Shown: one piece after another, positions 25,813-34,830 of the stretch | Layout of the letters: every line of letters begins with the position of its first letter | Numbering within the stretch: the stretch's first letter is position 1 | Assembly: GCA_036556425.1 (NCBI GenBank) | Contig: DATBJJ010000181.1 | Span: forward strand, 26,371 to 90,370 | Reading direction: 5' to 3' | Source of the DNA: DATBJJ01 sp036556425 | Lineage (GTDB): Bacteria > Acidobacteriota > Vicinamibacteria > Vicinamibacterales > 2-12-FULL-66-21 | Length of the DNA stretch: 64,000 bases | Position numbers and translations under genes: made by a program | Notes under the pieces: generated by a model | Database searches by the model: none | What the model was told of the DNA's origin: nothing | What the model saw: only the letters and a program-made list of their open reading frames with translations

Positions 25813-26322
25813 ATGGTTCCCGAAGCGAAGAAAGCGCCGCAAGCGGTGACGGCGGACGGCCGCCTCGTTCTCCAGGATTCGATCGACGGGCTCCGCTTCC
25901 ACGACGTCCGCAGCGTTCCCACGAAGAGCGGCGTCGTCACGGAGCTGTGGCGGCCCGAATGGCTCGGCGCGGAGACGCGTCCCGCGCACGTCGTGCACGT
26001 CGCGATGGTGGGGTTCGGCGAGACGAACTGGCACTGCCACCGCGTGCAGAACGATCTGCTCTTCGTCGTGAAGGGCCACATCAAGGTGGCGTTCTACGAC
26101 GATCGCGAACGCTCGCCTTCGTACCGGCGGCTGATGGTGCTGCCGTTCAGCGCCGCGCGTCCCACGCTCGTGGCCATCCCGCCGGGCGTGTGGCACGCGC
26201 TCAAGAACGCGAGCCCCGAAGAAGCCGCGTTCATCACGATGAACGATCGCGCGTTCGCGTATGACGACCCGGACGACTGGCGGCTCCCCGTTGGAGAGGG
26301 AACGCTGCCGCAGCCTTTCTGA
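25813..26322 (+). CDS. RmlC-like cupin (dTDP-4-dehydrorhamnose 3,5-epimerase-related)
   Basis: 169 aa. A single cupin domain with ETNWHCHRVQNDLLFVVKGH (metal or base His residues), ARPTLVAIPPGVWHALKNAS and a C-terminal DDPDDWRLP resembles RmlC-related sugar isomerases. No signal peptide. The gene leads a compact operon (4 bp to the aldolase, then a 1-nt overlap to the glycosyltransferase), so it probably acts on a nucleotide sugar or related metabolite in surface glycan synthesis. Confidence 0.8.
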   Translation: MVPEAKKAPQAVTADGRLVLQDSIDGLRFHDVRSVPTKSGVVTELWRPEWLGAETRPAHVVHVAMVGFGETNWHCHRVQNDLLFVVKGHIKVAFYDDRERSPSYRRLMVLPFSAARPTLVAIPPGVWHALKNASPEEAAFITMNDRAFAYDDPDDWRLPVGEGTLPQPF

Positions 26323-26326
26323 GCGA

Positions 26327-27160
26327 ATGCCCGGTACGCGCGAGCCGGACACGTTCTCCTTCACGCTGACGGCGATCACGCGCGATCCGGATCTCGCGCG
26401 CCGCGCGGACGCGGCCGGCGTCGATCGCATCGGCGTCGACGTCGAGCGGCTCCTCAAGCGCGACCGACAGCGCCACATCCCGGACGCGAGAATCTCCGAC
26501 CACGAGCTCGACGATCTCGCCGCGCTCGGAGCGTCGGTCCGCCGCGCCGCGCTCTTCGCGCGGCTCAACTCGCTGCACTCGCAGTCACACGAAGAAATCG
26601 ACGCCGCGATTGCCGCCGGCGCAGCGGTCGTCATGCTTCCCTACTTCACGACGCCGTACGAGGTCGAGCGCTTCGTTCGATTGGTCGACGCGCGCGCGCG
26701 TGTGGTGCTGCTGCTCGAGACCGCCGCCGCCGTCGTCCGCCTCCATGAGATCCTGCGCGTCGACGGCGTCCACGAGATCATCGTCGGCCTCAACGATCTG
26801 CGGATCTCGACGGGCGTGGCGAATCACTTCGAGATCGTCGCGTCCGATCTGATGACGACCATCGCCGGCCGCGTCCTCGATCGAGGCCTCAGGTTCGGCT
26901 TCGGCGGGCTCGCGCGCGTGGACGATGTGACGCTGCCGATACCTCCGGATCTGGTGATCGCCCAGCATGCGAGGTTGGGATCGAGGTCGGCCTGGCTGTC
27001 GCGTTCGTTTTTCAACGGCGCGCCGGATCATCTGGATCTGGGCGACGAGGTGCGGCGGCTTCGAGAACGCCTGCGCTACTGGATCGCGCAGCCGGCGGAT
27101 GCGCTCGACGCCGAGCACGCGCGCCTCCGGCAACACTTGAACGGCCTCGTCTTCACGTGA
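26327..27160 (+). CDS. HpcH/HpaI aldolase/citrate-lyase-type TIM barrel protein
   Basis: 277 aa from the ATG 4 bp after the cupin stop. The phosphoenolpyruvate/pyruvate barrel pattern is visible: LFARLNSLHSQSHEEIDAAI, AAVVMLPYFTTPYEVERFV, VVLLLETAAAVV (metal-ligand Glu), VHEIIVGLNDLRIS and RFGFGGLARVDD. Likely a lyase or condensing enzyme using pyruvate or an acyl-CoA. In other genomes related genes occur in O-antigen loci, which fits its neighbours. Confidence 0.8.
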   Translation: MPGTREPDTFSFTLTAITRDPDLARRADAAGVDRIGVDVERLLKRDRQRHIPDARISDHELDDLAALGASVRRAALFARLNSLHSQSHEEIDAAIAAGAAVVMLPYFTTPYEVERFVRLVDARARVVLLLETAAAVVRLHEILRVDGVHEIIVGLNDLRISTGVANHFEIVASDLMTTIAGRVLDRGLRFGFGGLARVDDVTLPIPPDLVIAQHARLGSRSAWLSRSFFNGAPDHLDLGDEVRRLRERLRYWIAQPADALDAEHARLRQHLNGLVFT

Positions 27161-28185
27161 TGTCGCGTCGCGCGTACGTGACGTACTTCGATCAGCGCTA
27201 TCTCGCGCTGGCCATCGTGATGCTGCGATCGCTGCGCCGCTGGGATCCCGAGGCGTCGATCTTTCCGCTCTGCTTCGACGGTCCGTCGTTCGCGGCGGCC
27301 GCGGCTATACCCGATCCGAAGATCGTACCCGTGTCCCACGCGGAGATCTTGGCGTTCGAGCCGCGACTGGCCGCCTGCGCGACGCGCACGCGCGGCGCGT
27401 TCTATGCGACCCACAAGCCGGTGCTGCCGCTCCTCGTCCTCGCACGGCGGCCGGAGCTCACTTCCGTGATGCACGTCGACGCGGACTGCTGCTTCCATTC
27501 GCCGCCGGCTTCGCTCTTCGACGAGATCGGCGACGCGTCGATTGCGCTCAGCGCGCACGATTTCAGTCCGGCGTTCGAAGCGCTGATTCGATGCGGCCCG
27601 TTCAACGCCGGATTGATTTACTGGCGGAACGACGCGACCGGACGCCGCGCGCTCGCGGACTATCGCGAGGACTGCCTCGACTGGTGCGAGCCTCACGTCG
27701 ACGCGGACGGACGCTTCATGAACCAGGGATATCTCACGCGGTGGCCCGCTCGGTACTCGGGCGTCCACGTGATCCGGCATCCGGGTGTGAACCTCGCCTA
27801 TTGGAACATCGCGCGCCGCACGCTGCGCGCTAGCCGCCCGCTCACGGTCGATGGCCAGCCGCTCGTGTGCTATCACTTCAGCGGGCTGTTCCTCGATCCG
27901 ATTGGCATCTGGCGCACCGCGCGCCGCGAGTTCGGCGACAACCTGCGGATCGCCACGCGCGCGATCTACCGTCCGTATCTGAAAACCGTCGCGCGAACCG
28001 ATCGTCGTCTGCGGCGCCGCGACTCGACGCTCGCCGCGCTCGATACGGGATGGGAAAAAGAGGGCGCGCCGGTCGGCCGCGGTCCGTGGCCGCGGACGCT
28101 CTCTGGAAAGATCGCACGCGCGGCCTGGCTGATCGTCCCCGGCGCACGCGTCGAACCGCAGCATCCCTGTCGCGTCCCGCTTTAG
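27160..28185 (+). CDS. Putative glycosyltransferase (nucleotide-diphospho-sugar transferase fold)
   Basis: 341 aa. The ATG overlaps the aldolase stop (TGATG). N-terminal RAYVTYFDQRYLALAIVMLRS is the opening of a GT-A domain; the DxD motif is VMHVDADCCF. Later CGPFNAGLIYWRND, FMNQGYLTRW and HPGVNLAYWN match the acceptor loop and conserved Asn/Trp of GT8-like enzymes. Cytosolic, acting on a lipid- or nucleotide-linked acceptor. Closes the three-gene operon. Confidence 0.82.
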   Translation: MSRRAYVTYFDQRYLALAIVMLRSLRRWDPEASIFPLCFDGPSFAAAAAIPDPKIVPVSHAEILAFEPRLAACATRTRGAFYATHKPVLPLLVLARRPELTSVMHVDADCCFHSPPASLFDEIGDASIALSAHDFSPAFEALIRCGPFNAGLIYWRNDATGRRALADYREDCLDWCEPHVDADGRFMNQGYLTRWPARYSGVHVIRHPGVNLAYWNIARRTLRASRPLTVDGQPLVCYHFSGLFLDPIGIWRTARREFGDNLRIATRAIYRPYLKTVARTDRRLRRRDSTLAALDTGWEKEGAPVGRGPWPRTLSGKIARAAWLIVPGARVEPQHPCRVPL

Positions 28186-28243
28186 CCGGACCTGAGCCCG
28201 TTTCCTCGCGGCTCTCGCCTTACCCACCAAACGGAGGTAATGC

Positions 28244-28651
28244 ATGGACGCGCTCATCGCAGGGCTTGCGCTCGTCGTCAGCGCCGCAGGCGCAACCGCC
28301 CCCGCGCCGGACACACACTCCCCCGCCGCTATCGTCGCACCGCAGTCGATCCGTCAGGCAATGCAGGCCACCGAGCTTCGGCCGGACCCTGACGCCGCAA
28401 TGTTTCAACGGCTGCCAGGCAACATTCTCGGTCTGCCGCATACGACGACGTTCCGGCCTCGCCACGTGAAGAACCCGAGAATGCGCGCGACGATCGCCGG
28501 CGCCGGCCTGGGAATGCTGGCGGGCGCGGTCATCGGCTATGTGGTCACGAATCGATCGAACTGCGACATGTGTGGCTTCGCGGGCCTGACGTTCGGGGTT
28601 CCGATTGGCGGCGTCGCGGGCAGCATGCTCGGGTGGCACGGCTCACGCTGA
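28244..28651 (+). CDS. Exported glycine-zipper protein
   Basis: 135 aa. GGAGG lies upstream of the ATG. A signal peptide comes first; the C-terminal part has a glycine-zipper helix (TIAGAGLGMLAGAVIGYVVT) and a second Gly-rich helix (GLTFGVPIGGVAGSMLGW), separated by CDMC. Such hairpins insert into membranes or assemble as oligomers. The stop codon TGA is the first base triplet of the 15-bp repeat that follows. Confidence 0.6.
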   Translation: MDALIAGLALVVSAAGATAPAPDTHSPAAIVAPQSIRQAMQATELRPDPDAAMFQRLPGNILGLPHTTTFRPRHVKNPRMRATIAGAGLGMLAGAVIGYVVTNRSNCDMCGFAGLTFGVPIGGVAGSMLGWHGSR

Positions 28652-28686
28652 TCGCGGATCAGCTGATCGCGGATCAGCTGATCGCG
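28649..28686. repeat. 15-bp tandem repeat, 2.5 copies, beginning at a stop codon
   Basis: TGATCGCGGATCAGC repeated twice and followed by TGATCGCG. Each unit is nearly palindromic (CTGATCGCGGATCAG). The first TGA is the stop of the preceding gene. Confidence 0.85.
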
Positions 28687-28761
28687 AGAGCCAACCCGAT
28701 ATGGATCGGGTCGCGGCGGCCATGGCACTCGGCGTGCTGTCTCCCATCGAGAGATGCCCTT

Positions 28762-28977
28762 GTGCCCTTCTTAACGCCCGCGAAGACTACACGGGTGGAG
28801 TTCAACCGTCTGAGAAAGCTCCAAAGGCGGCTCGAAGCACTCATGTCGGAGACCCGAATGCTGCGGGAGCGACTCGAGATCCTGTTCAGCTTTCATGAGG
28901 TGGCGCTTCGACAGCTCAGCCACGTACGCCGCCGCCGCCGGCCCGAGAATCTCAAGCGCGCGAATCGGCTCTTCTGA
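28762..28977 (+). CDS. Possible small coiled-coil protein
   Basis: 71 aa from GTG. The residues RVEFNRLRKLQRRLEALMSE then TRMLRERLEILFSFHEVALR make a regular heptad pattern, then a basic tail. There is no good ribosome-binding site. It fills the 341-bp gap between the repeat and the BACON gene; no other content was found there. Confidence 0.35.
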   Translation: MPFLTPAKTTRVEFNRLRKLQRRLEALMSETRMLRERLEILFSFHEVALRQLSHVRRRRRPENLKRANRLF

Positions 28978-28992
28978 CGCGCGAGCGCGCGA

Positions 28993-30630
28993 TCACCGGC
29001 CGCCCTGCGACACCTCGTACAGCGCACCTCCGATAGCCAACCATCCCGTTCGCGCCGCGCCGGCATTCGGCGCGACGACGAATTGCACGAGCCCGTTGCC
29101 CGTGCCGGTTGCGCCGGCGGTGATCGTGATCCAACCCGCGTCGGTCGTCGCGGTCCACGCACACGGCCCGGTGACGATCACGAGGATCGCGCCGTTGCCG
29201 CCGTTCGCATCGAAGCGATGCAACGGTGGAATGAAGGTCCACGTGCAGGGGGATGCCTGATTGATCGTGAAGGTGCTTCCCGCAAGCGAGAACGTGCCGG
29301 TCCGCGCGGGACCGTTATTGGGCGACACCGTGAACGCGACTTGACCCGGACCGACGCCGGAGCGCGCGCCGAGCGCGATCCATTCCGCATTGCTCGCCGC
29401 GTTCCACGTGCAGCCGGCGCCCGTGGTCACGGAGGCGGTGCCCGCGCCGCCGGCGCCCGCCACGTCCTGCGACGCCGGCGAGATCGAGTACGTGCATCCG
29501 CTGGCCTGCGCTATCGCGAACGTGCGTCCACCGATCGAGATCGCGCCGTCGCGCGCGGGGCCCGCATTCGCCGCAACGGAGAATCGCACCTGACCGCTGC
29601 CGCTCCCGTTCGCGCCGTCGGCAATCGCGATCCACGGCGTCGCGGTCGTCGCGGCCCACGCGCATCCGGCGCCGCTTCCCACTTGCACGACTCCTGTGCT
29701 CGCACTCGCAGGAACGCTCGCGCTGACGGGATTCAGCGCGATGCTGCATCCCGATCCTTGCGTGATCGCGATGGTTTGATCCGCGACGCGCAGCATCGCG
29801 GTGCGGGCGGAGCCGCTATTGCCGGCCGCGCTGACGCGCACCCCGCCGGGACCCGAACCGGACCCTGCTCCCGCGATCGAAACCCAATCAGTGGAGGTCG
29901 ACGCGCTCCAACTGCAGCCCGCTGCAGTGGTGACGAAGACGTCTCGCGCGCCGCCGCCCTGATCGAACTCGAGCGCGCGCGGCTCGACGCTGTAGCTGCA
30001 TCCGGGAGTCGGGCCAGGCCCGGTGCCCTGGCCTTGTTCCACGCGCACGGCGTTGCCGCCGATCGTGACCGTGCCGGCGCGCGGCGCGCCGGTCAACGCT
30101 TCGACTCGAAACGTGACGGCGCCGCTGCCGCTGCCCTCGCGCGCGGACGCGATGACGATCCATGAGACGTCCGTGGCGGCAGTCCACCGGCACTGCGAGC
30201 TCGAGGCCGTAATCTCAACCGTTCGCTCACCACCGGGCGCGCCAACCGTCTCCAGCGCCGACGAGACGCCGAACGAGCACGGCCTCCCCGCCTGCGAGAT
30301 CTGAAGGCGCTCCCCCTCGACGACGATGCCTCCCGCTCGCGATCCCGGATCGCTGTTCGCCGCGACCCTGAAGCTCACCGATCCGTCGCCCTGGCCCGCG
30401 GCCGTGGTCGTCAGGGCGACCCAAGACGCGTCGCTGCGCGCCGACCAATTGCACTCGCGGTTCGTCGTCACGCGCGCGGTGCCCGTTCCGCCATCCGGGG
30501 AGAACGTCACGCTGTCGCCCTGGACTTGGACGGCGCACCTGGTTTGCGACGGTGCCGTAGTGGTTTGAGACGACGATCCGCAGGAAACGACTGCGATCGA
30601 AAAAAATACAACGAGGAATCTGAGGACCAT
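28993..30630 (-). CDS. Lipoprotein with six tandem BACON domains
   Basis: 545 aa. A signal peptide with lipobox VVSC precedes six repeats of about 83 residues. Each has an N-terminal Cys (CSYSVEP, CTYSISP), a second Cys before W (CSWSAS, CTWNAA), a W[IV] motif (DWVSI, EWIAL), a G[SN]G turn, and ends with a strand [IV]xQ[AG]. This is the BACON/Ig-like arrangement. BACON domains are usually adhesive or glycan-associated. Surface-anchored; no catalytic domain is attached. Confidence 0.88.
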   Translation of the reverse strand: MVLRFLVVFFSIAVVSCGSSSQTTTAPSQTRCAVQVQGDSVTFSPDGGTGTARVTTNRECNWSARSDASWVALTTTAAGQGDGSVSFRVAANSDPGSRAGGIVVEGERLQISQAGRPCSFGVSSALETVGAPGGERTVEITASSSQCRWTAATDVSWIVIASAREGSGSGAVTFRVEALTGAPRAGTVTIGGNAVRVEQGQGTGPGPTPGCSYSVEPRALEFDQGGGARDVFVTTAAGCSWSASTSTDWVSIAGAGSGSGPGGVRVSAAGNSGSARTAMLRVADQTIAITQGSGCSIALNPVSASVPASASTGVVQVGSGAGCAWAATTATPWIAIADGANGSGSGQVRFSVAANAGPARDGAISIGGRTFAIAQASGCTYSISPASQDVAGAGGAGTASVTTGAGCTWNAASNAEWIALGARSGVGPGQVAFTVSPNNGPARTGTFSLAGSTFTINQASPCTWTFIPPLHRFDANGGNGAILVIVTGPCAWTATTDAGWITITAGATGTGNGLVQFVVAPNAGAARTGWLAIGGALYEVSQGGR

Positions 30631-30712
30631 GGACGCCGCGCAGTGTTGCGCGCGTCCCCGATCGCAAAAAATGTGCGCGGTTTCCTTACGGTCCGGCTAG
30701 AGCGGCCGGATG

Positions 30713-33370
30713 CTACTGCGGCATCTGCCGCCAGTTGAGGATCACCGTAATCGGCTCGCTGGTCCGATCGGTGGCGGGAATGTTCATGAGAAAACGCGAA
30801 CCGTCGAGCGACACGACATAGCGATTCCGCACGACGGAGGTCAATCGCTGCTCGAAGAGCTTGCGCGGCGTCTGCGGCTCGAGTCCCTTTGGCCCGCGCG
30901 TCATCGCGACCGCCATCAGATTGTCGCCCGAGAGGAAATACAGCTCACGTTGATCTCTGCGCCATTGCGGCTCGATGCCGCCGCCGGTCGAGATCTGCCA
31001 TTTATTGTCCGGCGCCGGAAAGGAGCGCACGAAGACCTCAGGGCTGCCGTTCTCGTTCGACACGTACGCGAGCAGCGTTCCGTCCGGCGATGGGACCGCG
31101 TTGGATTCCGAGAACGGTCCGTTCAGTACGGGGATCGATTCGCCGCTCGAGATGCGGCGCGCCTCAACATCCGATTGCGGGCCTCGAAGGACACTGTAAA
31201 AGACGAGCTGTCCGTCGGACGACCACGTCTCGACGTTCTTCGGCGTATCGGACTTCATCAGGACCGTTTCCTGCGTGAGACCCGAGGCGGGCTTCACGTA
31301 GAGATCTCGGACGCCCGCCCGATCCGACGAGAACACGATCTTGGTCCCGTCGGGCGACCACGCGGGAGAGAAATCATCGCTCTCGTCGTGCGTGAGCCGC
31401 GTCGACGTTCGACGTACGAGATCGAAGATCCAGATGTCGCGCGGGTCCGCTTGCGTCGACCGGACGCCCACCGCGACGCGCTGCCCGTCGGGCGAGAGCG
31501 CGGGATTCGAGTAGTTGTCCACGTCGCCGACGGTCCCCACCGGCTTGCCGGTTTTATCGAACCACGTGAGCCGCGAGTTGACGCGGCTCGTGCCGCCGCG
31601 ATACGCGATCGCGCCTGCCGGCGACGACGCGAAGCGCATGTCGATCGCGCGCGGAGCCTGATCGGACTGACGTACCGGACGCGACGTTCCCTCGAGCGCC
31701 AGCGTTCTCGGGTTCAGCGCCTGCGCACGGAGCGCGCCGTCGGGCGTGCCGAATACCATCTCGCCGTTGTCGAAGCCGACGACGCGGCCCTCGACGTCGA
31801 GCGATTGAATGTTGCCTGTCGAAAGCGATACGGCGCGAATCTCCGTCAGCGATCGATCGGTTCGCGTCGGCGTCCGCTCCGCGTTGAAGAGCACGAACTC
31901 GCTGTCCGGGAGAAACACCGGACGCGCGTGCGAGTACTCGTTGGTCGTCGGATCGACGTTCGTCACGAGCCGTCGTCCCGATCCATCCGCGCCGACGACG
32001 TACAGCCCTTCGCGATCGGCGGCGAACGCGATCAAGCCGGCCTGGTTCCACGCCGCGGACGCGGGCTTTGCGGGCACGACCGGACGCGCGGTGCCCGATG
32101 TGAGATTGATGATCTGCAGGAATCCGTTCGCGAACACGCCGATCGACGCGCTGTCGGGCGACCAGAACGGCGCGACGGGATTCTGCACCGTGGAGATGCG
32201 GACCGACGCGACGTTGTCGAAGCGCCGGACCCAGAGACTGCGCACGCCGGAGTCGTTGGTGGCCGTGAACGCGACCGCCGCGCCATCCGGCGAGAGCGAG
32301 AAGCTGTCGACCGGCGTGAAGAAGTTGGATTCCGGCGGTGCGATCGAGAGCACCACCGCTCGCACGGGCGGCTTCGGCCGGAAAGCAAAATACGCGGGGA
32401 CGAGCAGCGCGATCGCGATCGCCGCGCCGACCGAGGCCGGCACCCAGCGCGGCCGCCGGCGCGGGCGAATCGCGGTCAACGAGCCCGAGCGCACCGCGGC
32501 GGATTCGCTGCCGACGAGCCAGCGCAGCTGGAGGCCGACGTCGTGCGCGGACTGAATGCGATCGGCCGGCGCCTTCGCGAGGCATCCGCGAATCAGCACG
32601 TCGAGGATCGGCGGCGCGAGCGGCTGCGCGATGGCGATCGGCTCCGGCTCCTTCTCGAGGATCGCCGCGATCACGCTGCTCTGCGACTTTCCTTGAAACG
32701 CGCGATGCCCGGTGAGCATCTCGTAGAGCACGCAGCCGAGCGACCAGATGTCCGATCGCGTGTCCGCCTCTTCTCCCTCGATCAACTCGGGCGCCATGTA
32801 CTGGAACGTGCCGAGCAGCGTCCCTTTGTCCGTCAGCGGCGTCGGCATCGTCGAGCCGGCCGAGATGCTCGTGACGATTACCCCGGGACGCGCGAGGCCG
32901 AAGTCGAGCAGCTTCGCGCCGGACGCGGTGAGCATCACGTTCGCCGGCTTGAGATCCCGATGGATGATGCCCGCCGCGTGCGCGCGGTGCAGCGCGCTGC
33001 AGATGTCGATGCCGATGCGCACGGCCTGCTCCACCGGCAGCGGGCCGCGCATGATGCGCTCCGCGAGCGTCTGCCCCTCGCAGAATTCGAGAACGAGGAA
33101 TCTGACGGACTCGGCGGCGCCCACCGGACGCTCTTCGCCGATGTCGTACAGCGCGCAGATGTTGGGGTGCGAGAACTGGGAGATCGTCCGCGCTTCGCGC
33201 TCGAAGCGTTGCCGCAGATCCGGAGAGGCCGACAGGGCAGGCGAAATCACCTTGAGCGCGACGACGCGATCGAGCCGCGCGTCGCGCGCCTTGTAGACTT
33301 CGCCCATCCCGCCGGCTCCAAGCGGGGCGATGACTTCGTACGGTCCTAGTCGGACACCGGCCTGCAGCAC
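30713..33370 (-). CDS. Ser/Thr protein kinase with C-terminal WD40-like (PD40) propeller
   Basis: 885 aa. Kinase domain residues about 10-290: P-loop GAGGMGEV (18-25), Lys40, HRDLKPAN (His137-Asp139), DFGLA (Asp157), GTFQYMAPE. One transmembrane helix (VPASVGAAIAIALLVPAYFAF, about 310-330) leads to an extracytoplasmic beta-propeller built of PD40/TolB-like blades (SLSPDGAAVAFTAT, FSPAWSPDGTKIVFSS). This is the common acidobacterial receptor-kinase design. The GTG start is 8 nt from a perfect TATAAT and has no ribosome-binding site. Confidence 0.95.
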   Translation of the reverse strand: MLQAGVRLGPYEVIAPLGAGGMGEVYKARDARLDRVVALKVISPALSASPDLRQRFEREARTISQFSHPNICALYDIGEERPVGAAESVRFLVLEFCEGQTLAERIMRGPLPVEQAVRIGIDICSALHRAHAAGIIHRDLKPANVMLTASGAKLLDFGLARPGVIVTSISAGSTMPTPLTDKGTLLGTFQYMAPELIEGEEADTRSDIWSLGCVLYEMLTGHRAFQGKSQSSVIAAILEKEPEPIAIAQPLAPPILDVLIRGCLAKAPADRIQSAHDVGLQLRWLVGSESAAVRSGSLTAIRPRRRPRWVPASVGAAIAIALLVPAYFAFRPKPPVRAVVLSIAPPESNFFTPVDSFSLSPDGAAVAFTATNDSGVRSLWVRRFDNVASVRISTVQNPVAPFWSPDSASIGVFANGFLQIINLTSGTARPVVPAKPASAAWNQAGLIAFAADREGLYVVGADGSGRRLVTNVDPTTNEYSHARPVFLPDSEFVLFNAERTPTRTDRSLTEIRAVSLSTGNIQSLDVEGRVVGFDNGEMVFGTPDGALRAQALNPRTLALEGTSRPVRQSDQAPRAIDMRFASSPAGAIAYRGGTSRVNSRLTWFDKTGKPVGTVGDVDNYSNPALSPDGQRVAVGVRSTQADPRDIWIFDLVRRTSTRLTHDESDDFSPAWSPDGTKIVFSSDRAGVRDLYVKPASGLTQETVLMKSDTPKNVETWSSDGQLVFYSVLRGPQSDVEARRISSGESIPVLNGPFSESNAVPSPDGTLLAYVSNENGSPEVFVRSFPAPDNKWQISTGGGIEPQWRRDQRELYFLSGDNLMAVAMTRGPKGLEPQTPRKLFEQRLTSVVRNRYVVSLDGSRFLMNIPATDRTSEPITVILNWRQMPQ

Positions 33371-33378
33371 TCTAGGAA

Positions 33379-33384
33379 ATTATA
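33379..33384 (-). promoter_or_regulatory. Consensus -10 (TATAAT) for a leaderless kinase transcript
   Basis: TATAAT on the minus strand ends 8 nt before the GTG start codon at 33370; transcription would start at or one base before the GTG. The region lies in the 27-bp gap after the upstream gene. Confidence 0.55.
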
Positions 33385-33397
33385 AGGGGGCCGGACG

Positions 33398-33775
33398 TTA
33401 CTCTTTTGCCCTGACTGCCGACCACGTGCCGGAGCCGGCGCCTTCGAACTCCACGCGTCCGCCCATCGAATCGCCGTCGACCGTACCGGTGAAGATCCCC
33501 TGCGTTTTCGTGCCTTCGATGTTGAAGGTCACGGCGAAGGCAATCTCTTTCTCTTTGATCGTGCCCTCGAGCGGCGTGACGCCGTAGTAGCCCTGATACG
33601 TGCCCGTGAGCTTCTCGCCATCCTGCTTGAACGTCAGGACGGGGCTGCCGCTGACCGACTCGAGCTGAAGCCTTCCGTTCCACTTCCCCGCCACTTTGGC
33701 TGGCTCGAGCGCAACGGCTGCGGTGAGCATGATGAAACTGCAGAGCAGAGCGACGGCGAGCGTAACGGTCCTCAT
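33398..33775 (-). CDS. Small secreted beta-barrel-like protein
   Basis: 125 aa. A signal peptide is followed by a lipocalin-like or avidin-like strand series: GKWNGRLQLESVSGSPVLTF, DGEKLTGTYQGYYG, GTKTQGIFTGTVDGDSMGG. Similar short proteins are common in Acidobacteria and Planctomycetes and have no assigned role. It is divergent from the TIM-barrel gene (64 bp between starts). Confidence 0.7.
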   Translation of the reverse strand: MRTVTLAVALLCSFIMLTAAVALEPAKVAGKWNGRLQLESVSGSPVLTFKQDGEKLTGTYQGYYGVTPLEGTIKEKEIAFAVTFNIEGTKTQGIFTGTVDGDSMGGRVEFEGAGSGTWSAVRAKE

Positions 33776-33839
33776 GCGGAGTATCTTACGCCGAGCCGTG
33801 GCACAATCGTGCGCGTCCAGAGCCGAAAGCGAGGTTCGC

Positions 33840-34772
33840 GTGTCCGTTGTCACCCGCAGGAGCTTCCTTCAGACGATCGCGGCCGGCGCATCCGCTCCGG
33901 CGATCGTTCGAGCCTTTCAGAAGCCGCCGCGATTCCCTATCGCGTTCTCGACGCTCGGCTGTCCGAAGTGGCCGTGGGCGCGCGTGCTGGAACAGGCAGC
34001 GGCGCTCGGATATCAGGCGATCGAGCTGCGCGGGATCGAGGGCGAAATGGATCTGACCAAGCGGCCCGAGTTCGCCGCGGGGCGCATCGCGCAAACCAAA
34101 GCCGACCTGAAAGCACTGGACCTCGTCGTGTCCGATCTCGGCGCGTCGGCGCGTATGCACGAATCGGATCCGAAAGTGCGCGCCGCGCAGATGGACGAGG
34201 GCAAGCGGTTCATCGATCTCGCGCACGCGCTGGGCGTCCCCTATGTTCGCGTGTTCGGCGATCGCGTGCCGCAGGGCGAGGCAAGAGCCGCAGTGATCCC
34301 GCGCGTCGTCGACGGGCTGCGCACGCTCGGCGAGCACGCGAAAGGGGCCGGCGTCAGCGTCATCATCGAGTCGCACGGCGACTTCGCCGATTCGCCGTCG
34401 CTCGCGGAGATTCTGAAAGGCGCGGCGCTGCCGAACGTCGCGCTGTTGTGGGATGCGCATCACACGTTCGTGCTCGGCAAGGAAGATCCCGCGCTCACGT
34501 ACAAGATGCTCGGGACATACGTGCGGCACACGCATCTCAAGGATTCCGTCGCCAAGGGTGCGGACCGGCAGTACGTCCTCACCGGGCGCGGCAACGTGCC
34601 GGTGAAGGAAACCGTTGCGGTGCTCGTCCGCGCCAAATACACGGGCTTCTACTGCTACGAATGGGAGAAAGCCTGGCATCCGGAGATCGAGGAGCCTGAG
34701 GTTGCGTTTCCGCATTTTGCTCAGGAAATCCGACGTTACCTCACCGAGGCCGGATACGCGCCGCGAGCGTAG
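33840..34772 (+). CDS. Tat-exported sugar phosphate isomerase/epimerase (xylose-isomerase-like TIM barrel)
   Basis: 310 aa from GTG, with GCGAGG upstream. A Tat-like signal (VTRRSFLQTIAAGAS) opens it. The AP-endonuclease-2/xylose-isomerase barrel follows: GYQAIELRG, VIIESHGDFADS (metal Glu and His), LLWDAHHTF (metal Asp and His), VRHTHLKDS, and CYEWEKAW (metal Glu). Family members isomerise, epimerise or eliminate keto-sugars. It precedes the Gfo/Idh/MocA gene by 58 bp in the same direction, and both are exported, suggesting a shared periplasmic substrate. Confidence 0.85.
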   Translation: MSVVTRRSFLQTIAAGASAPAIVRAFQKPPRFPIAFSTLGCPKWPWARVLEQAAALGYQAIELRGIEGEMDLTKRPEFAAGRIAQTKADLKALDLVVSDLGASARMHESDPKVRAAQMDEGKRFIDLAHALGVPYVRVFGDRVPQGEARAAVIPRVVDGLRTLGEHAKGAGVSVIIESHGDFADSPSLAEILKGAALPNVALLWDAHHTFVLGKEDPALTYKMLGTYVRHTHLKDSVAKGADRQYVLTGRGNVPVKETVAVLVRAKYTGFYCYEWEKAWHPEIEEPEVAFPHFAQEIRRYLTEAGYAPRA

Positions 34773-34830
34773 ACCGTGTTACGATTCTTCGGATTCGAAC
34801 CGGGAACGGCTCGGTTAACAGGAGGTCACT

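Noticed and set aside
30710..33349. An 879-codon open frame antisense to the kinase gene
   Set aside because: Arg-rich shadow sequence with no recognisable motif, while the minus strand encodes an unmistakable kinase.
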